Source: a virus. Taken from it: 64,000 nucleotides of DNA. A program made the position numbers and the translations under genes. Shown piece by piece: positions 22,980 to 31,732 of the stretch; positions within the stretch are counted from its first letter, which is position 1, and each line of letters opens with the position of its first letter. The stretch is taken from positions 88,016 through 152,015 of the IMG/VR virus record IMGVR_UViG_3300034018_001348; one strand, 5' to 3'. A model generated the notes under the pieces. That model searched no databases. It saw only the letters and a list, made by a program, of their open reading frames with translations, and was not told the origin of the DNA.

Positions 22980-23122
22980 GCAACCTAAAATTCAATATTA
23001 GATTTCTAAAATGGCACTTTCAAGTGACAACTGAATGGAAGTGTTCTTGGACATATAATGATTATCACAAAAACTTGGACCATGGATGGTTTGACATATG
23101 TGAATTTAAACCTTTTAAATAA
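22976..23122 (+). CDS. Hypothetical protein, 48 aa
   Basis: ORF MSNLKFNIRFLKWHFQVTTE..., Trp- and aromatic-rich, ends FDICEFKPFK. Overlaps its upstream neighbour by 4 nt and its stop shares the A of the next ATG (TAATG), which supports translation. Confidence 0.62.
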   Translation: MSNLKFNIRFLKWHFQVTTEWKCSWTYNDYHKNLDHGWFDICEFKPFK

Positions 23123-23334
23123 TGGGAAATTTTGAATTAAATGAAGTAGAAAAAGAGAATCAAAAAACAATAGTTGATTCAATTAAAGTATTATATGGTG
23201 ATGATGTTGATTATAAAGTTCAATATCTTATCTCTCACACCGGAATTGGACTTAATGTTGAGGTTGTAATTACAAGCCCAAAAAAAGTGTTTATGACAAT
23301 AAGAAAAGACATAACAGATTATAATAGTTGGTAA
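23122..23334 (+). CDS. Hypothetical protein, 70 aa
   Basis: Small alpha/beta protein (VDSIKVLYGDDVDYKVQYLI). One-base overlap with the gene before. Unknown function. Confidence 0.68.
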   Translation: MGNFELNEVEKENQKTIVDSIKVLYGDDVDYKVQYLISHTGIGLNVEVVITSPKKVFMTIRKDITDYNSW

Positions 23335-23335
23335 T

Positions 23336-23770
23336 ATGGATATAAGAGAAAAATATATTGAGTTTATGTTGGACAATATTATTGGTTCCAACATCCGAGT
23401 TCAGTTACCTGAACCTCAAAAAGATGGTAAACTTTTTTGGAATATGTTAGGACCAACCGTTTATATGAATGTTGAGTTGGAAGTTATTGAAAAATATACC
23501 AGGTCAGTAAAATTTAACTTCAAATTTGATAAGTATAATGTTGAGAAAATTATCTTCATACCAATTGAATCAGCACCAATGAGTATTAAAGAAAAACTTG
23601 ACAATACTCTTACAAATTTAGTTAGTAAAACTTTCATCGGTGATGGTAGACAAGATGATTTGAAAAAGATATACGATGAAAGAAGAAAGACAATGTTTTC
23701 CGGATTATCTAAAATGGTGGGTAAGGTTGTTGAGATTAAAGATAATAACTCAAATAAAATAGTTGAATAA
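23336..23770 (+). CDS. Hypothetical protein, 144 aa
   Basis: Starts MDIREKYIEFMLDNIIGSNI; beta-rich centre and a helical, basic C-terminus. Overlaps the next start by one base at 23770. No family recognised. Confidence 0.7.
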   Translation: MDIREKYIEFMLDNIIGSNIRVQLPEPQKDGKLFWNMLGPTVYMNVELEVIEKYTRSVKFNFKFDKYNVEKIIFIPIESAPMSIKEKLDNTLTNLVSKTFIGDGRQDDLKKIYDERRKTMFSGLSKMVGKVVEIKDNNSNKIVE

Positions 23771-24000
23771 TGACATACGATGAATTAGAAATTTGGCAAT
23801 CAGTCCAATACAGAATGGATGAAGAAGGTTTTGACTACTGCTTTGAAAGTTATTCCAATTGGGATGAAATTAAAGATGAGGAATTCCACAGATTAAGATT
23901 GGGGTTCTTACAACATATGAAAGAACTTCGTGAATACATTGATAATAAAGTTGAAGAAGGTGAAAATTTTGAATTAGAGGGGGGATTTGATGATGAGTAA
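23770..24000 (+). CDS. Hypothetical acidic protein, 76 aa
   Basis: MTYDELEIWQSVQYRMDEEG... with aromatic and acidic helices, ending EGENFELEGGFDDE. The compact helical layout resembles small conserved phage proteins. Coupled on both sides. Confidence 0.7.
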   Translation: MTYDELEIWQSVQYRMDEEGFDYCFESYSNWDEIKDEEFHRLRLGFLQHMKELREYIDNKVEEGENFELEGGFDDE

Positions 24001-24271
24001 TATAGACCCCAATATGGTTGAGACCATAGACCAAGTGTATGAATGTTATGAAGTAGAACATTCTATGGCAACCGTTCGGTGGCTTCATCCGATGTTTCAA
24101 AACGGAACGTTTAGTAAGGATAATTCCTGTCAACCACCTAATCCGGGTGAACTTCTAACAAAAGAAGAATTCTATAATGAGATGAACACAAATAGTGAAT
24201 TGTATAAAGAGTGGGAGAAATCTATCACAACCCTTTATTTTTACATATCAAAACAAAATAGAAATGAGTAG
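23993..24271 (+). CDS. Hypothetical protein, 92 aa
   Basis: Start taken at MSNIDPNMVETIDQVYECYE; two earlier ATG codons are also in frame. Contains VRWLHPMFQNGTF. Overlaps the previous gene by 8 nt and the next by 8 nt. Confidence 0.65.
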   Translation: MSNIDPNMVETIDQVYECYEVEHSMATVRWLHPMFQNGTFSKDNSCQPPNPGELLTKEEFYNEMNTNSELYKEWEKSITTLYFYISKQNRNE

Positions 24272-24536
24272 AGATGAGAGGTTATTGGTGTTAAAAAATG
24301 CTCACCAAAAATATGTCGATTGGTGGCACCCAATGGATGTCGCCGCAGGTTCAATTATGGGTGCGATGTCTTGTCACAGGTTTTGTGAAACACTATTAAC
24401 GTATAATGATGAATGGTATGATAGATGGATTGAGGATTCAATACCAAAGGATAAAAAACAACCCTTTAAAGTGGATATTTTAAGATTCATAATAGGGCAT
24501 TACGGAAATATAATTGATTTAAATAAAAATGAATAA
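24264..24536 (+). CDS. Hypothetical protein, 90 aa
   Basis: Start MSRDERLLVLKNAHQKYVDW chosen because it overlaps the upstream stop, as in the rest of the operon. Contains WWHPMDVAAGSIMGAM and several Cys and His. Function unknown. Confidence 0.65.
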   Translation: MSRDERLLVLKNAHQKYVDWWHPMDVAAGSIMGAMSCHRFCETLLTYNDEWYDRWIEDSIPKDKKQPFKVDILRFIIGHYGNIIDLNKNE

Positions 24537-25008
24537 TAAGAAAAAAGAACATATTGAAACAATCTCCGGGGTAGAAACAAACCCATGGTTAAGGTTTGTT
24601 GGCGATATACCAATCGACCAATTGATTGAGTTATTAATCAATTCAAGAAATAATGGGGTAAATTTGGGTTATGAAAACTTAAAAGTCCTTATTAAGGAAG
24701 ACACTGGGATTATTGATATTGATTTATATGGTGAAAGACCATTTAATGATGAAGAACTTCAACAAATGGATGAAATATCAGTTATTTCTCGACAAAAATC
24801 GATTAGTAATACCGGATTAAATAGAAATGAATTATTAGAAAGAAATACAAAAATTATGGGAAAAAAAAGTAAAAGAATTGTAAAAATACTAACACAACAA
24901 GTTAGTGAGAAAATGACAGATGAAAATTATTTAAGAGGATTATTAGATTCCAATTTAATTTCAATGGAAGAGTTTTTAAAGATTACTATGTCTGAAAATG
25001 GAAAATAA
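24529..25008 (+). CDS. Hypothetical protein, 159 aa
   Basis: Helical, charged protein (IDQLIELLINSRNNGVNLGY; NRNELLERNTKIMGKKSKRI). Overlaps both neighbours by 8-11 nt. No known domain. Confidence 0.68.
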   Translation: MNNKKKEHIETISGVETNPWLRFVGDIPIDQLIELLINSRNNGVNLGYENLKVLIKEDTGIIDIDLYGERPFNDEELQQMDEISVISRQKSISNTGLNRNELLERNTKIMGKKSKRIVKILTQQVSEKMTDENYLRGLLDSNLISMEEFLKITMSENGK

Positions 25009-25138
25009 TTTAGAAGTAATTGACGATGAATTGTGGGACTATTACAGCGGATTACCAAATCCAATGTGGTATCAACAAGTTAAAGAATTAGAAGATGATA
25101 CTGATGATAGTACTGATACTTCAGTTACTACTGAATAA
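24998..25138 (+). CDS. Small acidic protein, 46 aa
   Basis: ORF MENNLEVIDDELWDYYSGLP... ending in a Thr/Asp/Ser-rich tail. Overlaps the previous stop by 11 nt, consistent with operon coupling. Confidence 0.55.
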   Translation: MENNLEVIDDELWDYYSGLPNPMWYQQVKELEDDTDDSTDTSVTTE

Positions 25139-25162
25139 AATAAAACGAAAAAGAAAAAGTAT

Positions 25163-25336
25163 ATGGGATTTATAGGCACACTTTATGCGGTGTATGAAAA
25201 AGTACCAGCACACGGGAGTAAAGAACATAATGTAATCTTGGGTCCTTTCAAAACTAAAGAAGAAGCAGAACAAAGCAGAATTAAATATGGTTATAACACC
25301 GATAATTATTACGTAGATATTTTGAAATATGAATAA
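25163..25336 (+). CDS. Small hypothetical protein, 57 aa
   Basis: ORF MGFIGTLYAVYEKVPAHGSK... followed by GPFKTKEEAEQSRIKYGYN, a beta-alpha pattern. Its stop overlaps the thymidylate synthase start (25329), so it is probably translated with thyA. Confidence 0.6.
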   Translation: MGFIGTLYAVYEKVPAHGSKEHNVILGPFKTKEEAEQSRIKYGYNTDNYYVDILKYE

Positions 25337-26162
25337 AGCTGATAAATACTATAATGATAACCTCCGTAAAATTCTATCTGAAGGTTGTTTGGATGAAGAC
25401 CCAAGACCAAAATATGTTGATGGAACACCGGCTCATAGTAAATTCATCACCCAAGTTTTTGAGGAATATGATATTTCAAAAGGTGAGTTCCCAATAACAA
25501 CATTACGAAACACAGCGATTAAGACCGGAATTAAAGAAATATTATGGATTTACCAATCACAGGATAGTTCTTTGGTTACAGCAAGAGAAAAAGGTGTTTT
25601 ATGGTGGGATGAATGGAATATTGGTGATGATACAATAGGTCAAAGATATGGTGCGACGGTATCAAAATATAATTTAATGAATGATTTATTGGGTGGATTA
25701 AAAAATGACCCATTTTCAAGACGACACATCATAAATTTATATCAATATCAAGATTTGAAAGACACCAAAGGATTACATCCTTGTGCGTATGAAACAATTT
25801 GGTCGGTTAGAAAAGTTAATGGTGTTATGTTTTTAGATATGACTCTAATCCAACGAAGTAATGATTATATTACAGCTGGTTTTATAAATAAAATCCAATA
25901 TGTGTCATTTTTAATGATGGTTGCCGGACATTTGAATTATCAGGTTGGGAAGTTTTGTCATTTAACACAAAATTTACATATCTACGATAGACATTATGAT
26001 GCGGCTAACGAGATATTAGATAGGGTTAATTTGGGTATTAACATCCAACCAAAAATAGAGTTAAAAGAAGTCAAAAACTTCTACAAGTATACAATTGATG
26101 ATTTTATTATTTACGATAATATAGGTAAAAAAATAAATTCTCCATTAGAATTGGCAATTTAA
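25329..26162 (+). CDS. thyA: Thymidylate synthase (ThyA type)
   Basis: 277 residues. Catalytic cysteine in GLHPCAYETIW (about C152), dUMP-binding arginines in DPFSRRHII, and the QRSNDYITAGFINKIQY block. Converts dUMP to dTMP with methylenetetrahydrofolate. Length is close to the ThyA norm and no key residue is missing. A homing nuclease follows directly. Confidence 0.93.
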   Translation: MNKADKYYNDNLRKILSEGCLDEDPRPKYVDGTPAHSKFITQVFEEYDISKGEFPITTLRNTAIKTGIKEILWIYQSQDSSLVTAREKGVLWWDEWNIGDDTIGQRYGATVSKYNLMNDLLGGLKNDPFSRRHIINLYQYQDLKDTKGLHPCAYETIWSVRKVNGVMFLDMTLIQRSNDYITAGFINKIQYVSFLMMVAGHLNYQVGKFCHLTQNLHIYDRHYDAANEILDRVNLGINIQPKIELKEVKNFYKYTIDDFIIYDNIGKKINSPLELAI

Positions 26163-26227
26163 TTAAAAAATATCCGTTGTTTTCTATACATTTACAAATA
26201 TCGTGATATTTATATGTAAAGGACACG

Positions 26228-26977
26228 ATGGATTATATTAAAATTTATAATAAGATTACTGATAACGGAAAAGATAGATTATTAACCGGTTATACTGAAA
26301 CTCATCACATAATACCTAAATGTATGGGTGGAACTAATGATAGTTGGAATTTAGTTAAATTAACCGCGAAAGAACATTTTATTTGTCATTTATTATTATG
26401 TGAGATTTATCCTAAAAACCGAAAATTAAGAATGGCGTTGTGGAATATGTCTAATGTTAATAGAGATTATCAGGAAAGATATCAAGTATCGGGTAAATTA
26501 TATGAAATTATTAGAAAAGAATACTCTGAAAGTATTAGTGGTAAAAATAATCCAAGATATGGGATAAAACTAACAGATGAGACCAAACAAAAAATAAGTA
26601 ATAGTCGGATTGGTAAATATGGTGGTGATAAAAATCCATTTTTTGGTAAAACTCACACAGATGAAACAAAAGATAAATTAAGTGTTAGTAGTTCAAAAAA
26701 TAAACATTCTGAAGAAACTAAAAAGAAAATGTCTTTAACCCGTAAAGGGAAACCATCAGGACGAAAAGGTAAAGTTAATTCTGAAGAACATAGAAACAAA
26801 ATTAAAGAGAGTTTGAAAAAAGTAGGACACTCCAAACCATCTTCCAAAAAATGTAATATTGATGGGTTAGTTTTTAATTCGGCGGTCGAAGCTTCAAAAT
26901 TTTTTAATATGCCTGATAGTAGTGTTAGAGATAGAATAAGAAATAAAAACTTCCCAACTTGGATTTGGTTGGAATAA
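26228..26977 (+). CDS. HNH homing endonuclease with NUMOD repeats
   Basis: 249 residues: N-terminal HNH (ETHHIIPKCMGGTNDSWNLV, HFICHLLLCEIYP), then several NUMOD3-type motifs (GKNNPRYGIKLTDETKQKIS, GDKNPFFGKTHTDETKDKLS) and a NUMOD1-like end (VEASKFFNMPDSSVRDRIRN). Lies 66 nt after thyA, a classical phage homing site. Confidence 0.92.
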   Translation: MDYIKIYNKITDNGKDRLLTGYTETHHIIPKCMGGTNDSWNLVKLTAKEHFICHLLLCEIYPKNRKLRMALWNMSNVNRDYQERYQVSGKLYEIIRKEYSESISGKNNPRYGIKLTDETKQKISNSRIGKYGGDKNPFFGKTHTDETKDKLSVSSSKNKHSEETKKKMSLTRKGKPSGRKGKVNSEEHRNKIKESLKKVGHSKPSSKKCNIDGLVFNSAVEASKFFNMPDSSVRDRIRNKNFPTWIWLE

Positions 26978-26996
26978 ATGATATAAGTAATTAAAA

Positions 26997-27233
26997 ATGT
27001 TAATACATATTTCAACACAAGAATTAGAAAAAGATTTCATAAACCCTGTTAGAAATGGATTCGTATCCCAACCATCAATAGATTATCAAACAAATGCCGT
27101 CCATGCTCAATACGAAGGAAAAGATATTATCATCTTTAACTTCGAAAAGTATGGATGGTTAAATGACAACAGATTTAATACCTATAACCTATCATTAGGT
27201 TCCGCAGGTATAACAATTGAAATATTATTATGA
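26997..27233 (+). CDS. Hypothetical protein, 78 aa
   Basis: MLIHISTQELEKDFINPVRN with a beta-rich C-terminus (GKDIIIFNFEKYGWL). Overlaps the next start by 4 nt. Function unknown. Confidence 0.65.
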   Translation: MLIHISTQELEKDFINPVRNGFVSQPSIDYQTNAVHAQYEGKDIIIFNFEKYGWLNDNRFNTYNLSLGSAGITIEILL

Positions 27234-27415
27234 GAATAGAAAAAGAAATTAAAGAGAAGTACGAAGAAATGTTGGAACATACTGAATTATTAATGGATAA
27301 AGTTAGAAATCCTGATAAATATGATGATGTAACTATTGAAAATATTCAAGAACATATCCAAAACGAAAATGAACAACATCAAATGAATTCATTAATTAAT
27401 TGGATTTTAAATTAA
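27230..27415 (+). CDS. Small helical protein, 61 aa
   Basis: Nearly all helical and acidic (MRIEKEIKEKYEEMLEHTEL). ATGA-coupled to 26997-27233. Possibly a coiled-coil partner protein. Confidence 0.65.
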   Translation: MRIEKEIKEKYEEMLEHTELLMDKVRNPDKYDDVTIENIQEHIQNENEQHQMNSLINWILN

Positions 27416-27417
27416 TC

Positions 27418-27675
27418 ATGAAAAGTCCATTAACCGGAAAAGAAATGAAACTAATGTCGGAACCATCCACATTGGATTATAAAGGTAAAACATATGATGT
27501 AATTCATCATTCTTACCTGTGTGAATTAACAAACGAAAAATTCACAACAACAGAGTTGGATGAAATGAATTTATTAGAACTAAACAAACAAGTTAAACTT
27601 GATTTTTTAGAACAATTCATAGACACTGAAGGAAAAATTAACATTGATGCCATATTAGAAGGTAAAGATAGATAA
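27418..27675 (+). CDS. Hypothetical protein, 85 aa
   Basis: Start at MKSPLTGKEMKLMSEPSTLD. The pattern (KGKTYDVIHHSYLCELTNEK) faintly resembles the N-terminal part of MqsA/YgiT-type regulators without their Cys pairs. Uncertain. Confidence 0.6.
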   Translation: MKSPLTGKEMKLMSEPSTLDYKGKTYDVIHHSYLCELTNEKFTTTELDEMNLLELNKQVKLDFLEQFIDTEGKINIDAILEGKDR

Positions 27676-27683
27676 ACAATAGA

Positions 27684-27881
27684 ATGAAAGAATCAACAGA
27701 ATTTGAAATGATGAGGTCTCTCCACACTTTATGGATGAAAGACCTAATAACTTGGGACCAAGTTGCGGAATTATTAATCGCGAGTACTCAATTAGAACTC
27801 ACCTATCTAAATGAAGTAAGATTTGAAGCGGAATCGTTAGATGGTGATGTTATATACAAAATTGAAGGAGTGAGTTTTTAA
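27684..27881 (+). CDS. Hypothetical protein, 65 aa
   Basis: MKESTEFEMMRSLHTLWMKD..., helical then a short beta end (DGDVIYKIEGVSF). Last gene of the plus-strand block; it converges with 27878-28483, overlapping by 4 nt. Confidence 0.62.
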   Translation: MKESTEFEMMRSLHTLWMKDLITWDQVAELLIASTQLELTYLNEVRFEAESLDGDVIYKIEGVSF

Positions 27882-28483
27882 TAAAACTTCATATATAATT
27901 CGACTATTTTTGTAGATAATTTACGAATAACCCTATTAACAGTGTCTAATTCAATTTCCATACCTTTCGATTCCATCCATTTTATGGTTCCTCGAACCAT
28001 TATGTCTTTAGCTTCTTCAGCACTATCTAACATTTCTTGGAAATTTTCATTGTCTTCATTATTTTCACCATAATATCGGTCAATCCATTCTTTACCCGAA
28101 TATAAGAATGGGCCGGCTTGAAACATATTCACAGCACCGGACTTTTGGACTTTCTTAAGATATTCCCTCAAAAATTTCCAATTAAAATTTTCAAAAATCT
28201 CAGGATTTTTACTGAAAAAATCATATTCATTACTTCCGGTTTGTTCATCAAGTTGTTTTTCTTGTATTTTTTTCCAAGCATCAGTTGCACTAACCAACGA
28301 TAACTTACTTCCGTTTTCCCAATTAACACTAATAATTAACGCATCATCATCTGATTCAAATGGGTCTTTTTGAACTTTAGTTACAACCCCTTTTGTTCCC
28401 GGAGGAACACTTGTTTCATGTTCCATATGGAAACATACTATTTCATCACCGGCTTTTAATGGCGTATTTAATGGTCCTTTCAT
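27878..28483 (-). CDS. Hypothetical protein with SH3-like N-terminus, 201 aa
   Basis: Start at MKGPLNTPLKAGDEIVCFHM (28483), directly after TATTTATAAATATG. The N-terminal part (GDEIVCFHMEHETSVPPGTK..GVVTKV) looks like a small beta-barrel; the C-terminal half is helical. The longer upstream start crosses the divergent promoter region and was rejected. Confidence 0.7.
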   Translation of the reverse strand: MKGPLNTPLKAGDEIVCFHMEHETSVPPGTKGVVTKVQKDPFESDDDALIISVNWENGSKLSLVSATDAWKKIQEKQLDEQTGSNEYDFFSKNPEIFENFNWKFLREYLKKVQKSGAVNMFQAGPFLYSGKEWIDRYYGENNEDNENFQEMLDSAEEAKDIMVRGTIKWMESKGMEIELDTVNRVIRKLSTKIVELYMKFY

Positions 28484-28486
28484 ATT

Positions 28487-28510
28487 TATAAATATAATCA
28501 ATATATTTAT
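28487..28510. promoter_or_regulatory. Divergent TATTTAT boxes
   Basis: TATTTATA on the minus strand (28487-28494) precedes the ATG at 28483, and TATTTAT on plus (28504-28510) precedes the ATG at 28515. Each box lies within about 5 nt of its start codon, a compact divergent pair. Confidence 0.55.
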
Positions 28511-28514
28511 TATT

Positions 28515-29135
28515 ATGGAATTTTTAATCACAGAAGCACAGTTAAAGACAATTTTAACAGAACAAGACAAATCTAAAATGACTAACGACATGAAAGAACT
28601 ATATTCTTTCACTGAAAACTTAGTTAATCGTGTCAAAGCAATTTATGGAATAAACCTTAGGATGTTATTAACTTGGGGAACTTCGGTTGGTGGTCTTATC
28701 GCACCATTAGACGAATTTATTAAAACCGGTAATTTTAATTTAACCGAGGAACAGGGGATTTTAATCCTTGCTGCGGTGGCATCAATGCTCTTTTTTGAAA
28801 ATAAAAGAGGTGTTAGTAAATTGATTGAAAAAATAAAAGAAGAAGGAGTTTTACCTCAATTTGAACAAATTTTATCGAAGGGCCATGAATTAAAATCGGC
28901 GTTTGTAGGGTTTTTAAGTTCTATTAACATAACAATAGGGTCACTTATGGAAGTAGCGGCTTATAGTTTTTTAATCCCAATTATTTTTGATATTACGGCA
29001 ATTGCTGAATCTTCAACAAATTTAAGACAAAGTTCATTACAAATAGTTGAACGACTATTAGCATCTGGAGTTATTGGATTAAGTGGTCAAGCTTTGACTG
29101 TCACAATCAGAAAAATACTAAAAAAACTCAAATAA
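28515..29135 (+). CDS. ITE-tagged membrane protein, 206 aa
   Basis: N-terminus MEFLITEAQLKTILTEQDKS is the tag. Then three or four hydrophobic segments (LLTWGTSVGGLIAPL, LILAAVASMLFF, VAAYSFLIPIIFDI, LLASGVIGLSGQALTV). Could be a virion membrane protein or holin-like. Stop lies next to the convergent metallopeptidase stop at 29137. Confidence 0.68.
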   Translation: MEFLITEAQLKTILTEQDKSKMTNDMKELYSFTENLVNRVKAIYGINLRMLLTWGTSVGGLIAPLDEFIKTGNFNLTEEQGILILAAVASMLFFENKRGVSKLIEKIKEEGVLPQFEQILSKGHELKSAFVGFLSSINITIGSLMEVAAYSFLIPIIFDITAIAESSTNLRQSSLQIVERLLASGVIGLSGQALTVTIRKILKKLK

Positions 29136-29136
29136 C

Positions 29137-30111
29137 TTATTTTTCAGAAAGTATTTTTTGAATCACTTTTTCTTCTTGTAATGGTGTTAAATTATGTTTA
29201 TGAGGATATTTTTTAAACCAATTTCGAACCAAGGTTTCCATACTATTTTTTTCTTGCCTTGCTCTTTTTTCAAATCCGGCTCTTTGAGCCCCTATTTCAT
29301 ATTTGTGTGTATAATATTTAAATGGGTTAGATTGTTCTTTAACTGTTCTTCTTCCACTATCGTATTGTAAAATATGTTCAATTTCGTGTCTAACAACTTC
29401 ATTCAATTCACTAACCAGTTCATTAATAATCTCATTACCTGAATTAGGATTTACTATAATTTCAATATCTATCAGATTATCTTTGTAATATAAATCACCA
29501 TCAACTTCAAAAGTTTTAACATCATCACTTTGTTTAATAGATAAATTTAAACTAAATTCAATACCTAATTGCGGGTGATTATAATATGGTTCCGTTTCTC
29601 TCAAATCATCAGGTAATTGGTATTCCCCAAATGATTTTGTTTTGTATAATGAAATAATATCATTAACTATTCTCCTAACAATATTATCATATTTTTTTTC
29701 CATAATTAAACTTTCGTTTATGTTTTTACTTGTTTCATTTACCACTTTGGTACACATAGCAGGATTATTTAACCCCCAATACTGTAAAAATTTTTGTAAT
29801 TGTACCGTAACTCTGTTAGTTAAGATATAAAAAGTTAAGTCCCCATTACCCACTACTTTTTCTTTTTTACCGTCCATTAACATATTGGTAAGAGCGTCCA
29901 TCATAGGATTAGAACCCTTAATGAATAAAGTGTAAGTGACATATATCATTTCATCCCCCATTCTTATCATTTTTTTAGTTCCCGTAATTTGAACTTTAAC
30001 ATTGGCAAATACATCAGATGGCAAATAATCCCCCATAGGGTCTTCAACTATAAAATCATGTTGAGATAAAAATTTATTAAGTCGTTCTATTGGTAATTCT
30101 AATTCTTCCAT
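29137..30111 (-). CDS. Putative zinc metallopeptidase (HEIEH)
   Basis: 324 residues. The C-terminal third contains VVRHEIEHILQYDSGRRTV, an HExxH zinc-protease motif with a downstream region that could supply the third ligand. The rest is not recognised. Preceded by GTATTTATAAATTATG. Two other HExxH proteins lie in the window (43546, 49537). Confidence 0.65.
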   Translation of the reverse strand: MEELELPIERLNKFLSQHDFIVEDPMGDYLPSDVFANVKVQITGTKKMIRMGDEMIYVTYTLFIKGSNPMMDALTNMLMDGKKEKVVGNGDLTFYILTNRVTVQLQKFLQYWGLNNPAMCTKVVNETSKNINESLIMEKKYDNIVRRIVNDIISLYKTKSFGEYQLPDDLRETEPYYNHPQLGIEFSLNLSIKQSDDVKTFEVDGDLYYKDNLIDIEIIVNPNSGNEIINELVSELNEVVRHEIEHILQYDSGRRTVKEQSNPFKYYTHKYEIGAQRAGFEKRARQEKNSMETLVRNWFKKYPHKHNLTPLQEEKVIQKILSEK

Positions 30112-30257
30112 AATTTATAAATACTTGGTAAATGAGTTTGGTTCTTTCGTACAAATATACTATATTTAATCACACGAAAAAAATTAAAACGTTAAAATTT
30201 AATTCATTATTTGATTCGATGGAATAAAAAAATTATTATTAAAAAAAAAAATAACTT

Positions 30258-31430
30258 ATGTCAAAAATCACAGAAATTAAAAACCAATATCCTGAATTAA
30301 ACATTTCAATAATTGACGTGTTTTTAAAAATGGATAATACAAAAACAAATAAATATTTACCATTACTTTGTAAATTATTCTCTCATAGGTTTCAACCGGA
30401 TAAACTATGGGGTAAAATGGACTATAAATCTGAAATAGAGCATATTATAGAAAGAATGGAAAATTTAGGATTTGATTGTGGTAACATGTCAGATAATGAA
30501 ATATATTCATATTATTTTTATACCGATGTTTTCAACAATGAAGATATTCGTGATGTAATTTCATTCCGTAAATATAATGAAAGAGGTTTAATTAAAAATA
30601 ACGATATTACAACATATCAAACATTCGATGAAATTAGGTCGGCAGTAGGGTTGGCGTCGTTAAAAGAGGATGAAAAGATGATGAAATCCCAAATAATTAA
30701 GGAGTATGAAGATGATGTTTGGTTAGCATTAAGACCATTAACATTCGGTGCGTCATCAAAATACGGAGCCGCAACTAAATGGTGTACCACTTATCAAAAT
30801 GATAAACAATATTTTGAACGATATTGGAATAGAGGTATTTTAGTTTATTTTATTAACAAAGTTACGGGATTAAAATTTGCATTATTTAAATCTCTTGATA
30901 ATGAAAAAGAATTAAGTTTTTGGAACGCTGCCGATAGTAGAGTTGATTTTTTAGAATTAGAAATTGAGGACTATATGTTTCCGATTGTTAAAAAGATTTT
31001 AAAATCGGATAAAACTAATAAAAATTTATGTTCAGTTAAAATTCAAATACAAGTTGAAATTGAATGTAGTAGGATTAGGTATAAAAAATCTCAAGTTCTT
31101 GGGGAAATATCGATGGAGGGCAATGAGGATAATATGGTAGAAGAAATACCAATGCAGACAATGGAGATTGAAATGAACGAACCTGAGATAATAGAGAGAC
31201 AAGTTATTCAATTAAGACCCAGAACGGTAAGAACAAGAGAACAACTTGAGGAACAACTTAGAACCGAAGTTGCAATTTTGGGAGAAAATGCAGAAGTATC
31301 TCTTAGAAATCTTTATGGTGGAATCGATAGACTTGGAGAATCATTTGAGTTGGGAGTATCTACTCGAGGTAATATATCCGCCGAACCATATATTGATAAT
31401 AATGAAGATTGTCAGGCCGGTGAAATATAA
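30258..31430 (+). CDS. WCT-motif protein, 390 aa
   Basis: Central domain with GASSKYGAATKWCTTYQNDK followed by an aromatic/beta stretch (YFERYWNRGILVYFINKVTG) and a Trp (ELSFWNAADSRVD). The same motif occurs in 15893-17248 and, weakly, in 46872-47441. The C-terminal third is a charged, probably disordered and coiled region. Function of the domain is unknown to me. Confidence 0.7.
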   Translation: MSKITEIKNQYPELNISIIDVFLKMDNTKTNKYLPLLCKLFSHRFQPDKLWGKMDYKSEIEHIIERMENLGFDCGNMSDNEIYSYYFYTDVFNNEDIRDVISFRKYNERGLIKNNDITTYQTFDEIRSAVGLASLKEDEKMMKSQIIKEYEDDVWLALRPLTFGASSKYGAATKWCTTYQNDKQYFERYWNRGILVYFINKVTGLKFALFKSLDNEKELSFWNAADSRVDFLELEIEDYMFPIVKKILKSDKTNKNLCSVKIQIQVEIECSRIRYKKSQVLGEISMEGNEDNMVEEIPMQTMEIEMNEPEIIERQVIQLRPRTVRTREQLEEQLRTEVAILGENAEVSLRNLYGGIDRLGESFELGVSTRGNISAEPYIDNNEDCQAGEI

Positions 31431-31434
31431 AATA

Positions 31435-31462
31435 AAAATACCCCGTTTGGGGTATTTTTATT
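31435..31462. terminator. Bidirectional terminator
   Basis: AAAAATACCCC-GTTT-GGGGTATTTTT between the convergent genes ending at 31430 (plus) and 31469 (minus). Confidence 0.88.
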
Positions 31463-31468
31463 TTATAT

Positions 31469-31732
31469 TTATTCTTCTATTTCGACTATTAAAGTCCCTT
31501 CCCCTTTAATTACTCTGTGCCAAGTAAATTTTGGTATGTTAAATTCTTTAGTTTCAGATAATTTGATTGGTAAAAAATTCTCCATTTGGAATGACCACCC
31601 ACCGTCTTCAACCACTGTAACTTTTCGGTCTTTAAGGTCTTGATGCCATTTTAATTCATCAGATTCAATATCAGGTGTGAATACTCTAATCATTTTTCCT
31701 GATTTAATGTATTGTTGAAATGGTAAATCCAT
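31469..31732 (-). CDS. Small cupin-like protein, 87 aa
   Basis: Start at MDLPFQQYIKSGKMIRVFTP (31732), overlapping the upstream stop (TAATG). Pattern of strands with GGWSFQMENFLPIKL and FTWHRVIKGEGTLIVEIEE fits a cupin barrel with one conserved His/Arg; metal ligands are incomplete. Role unknown. Confidence 0.6.
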   Translation of the reverse strand: MDLPFQQYIKSGKMIRVFTPDIESDELKWHQDLKDRKVTVVEDGGWSFQMENFLPIKLSETKEFNIPKFTWHRVIKGEGTLIVEIEE

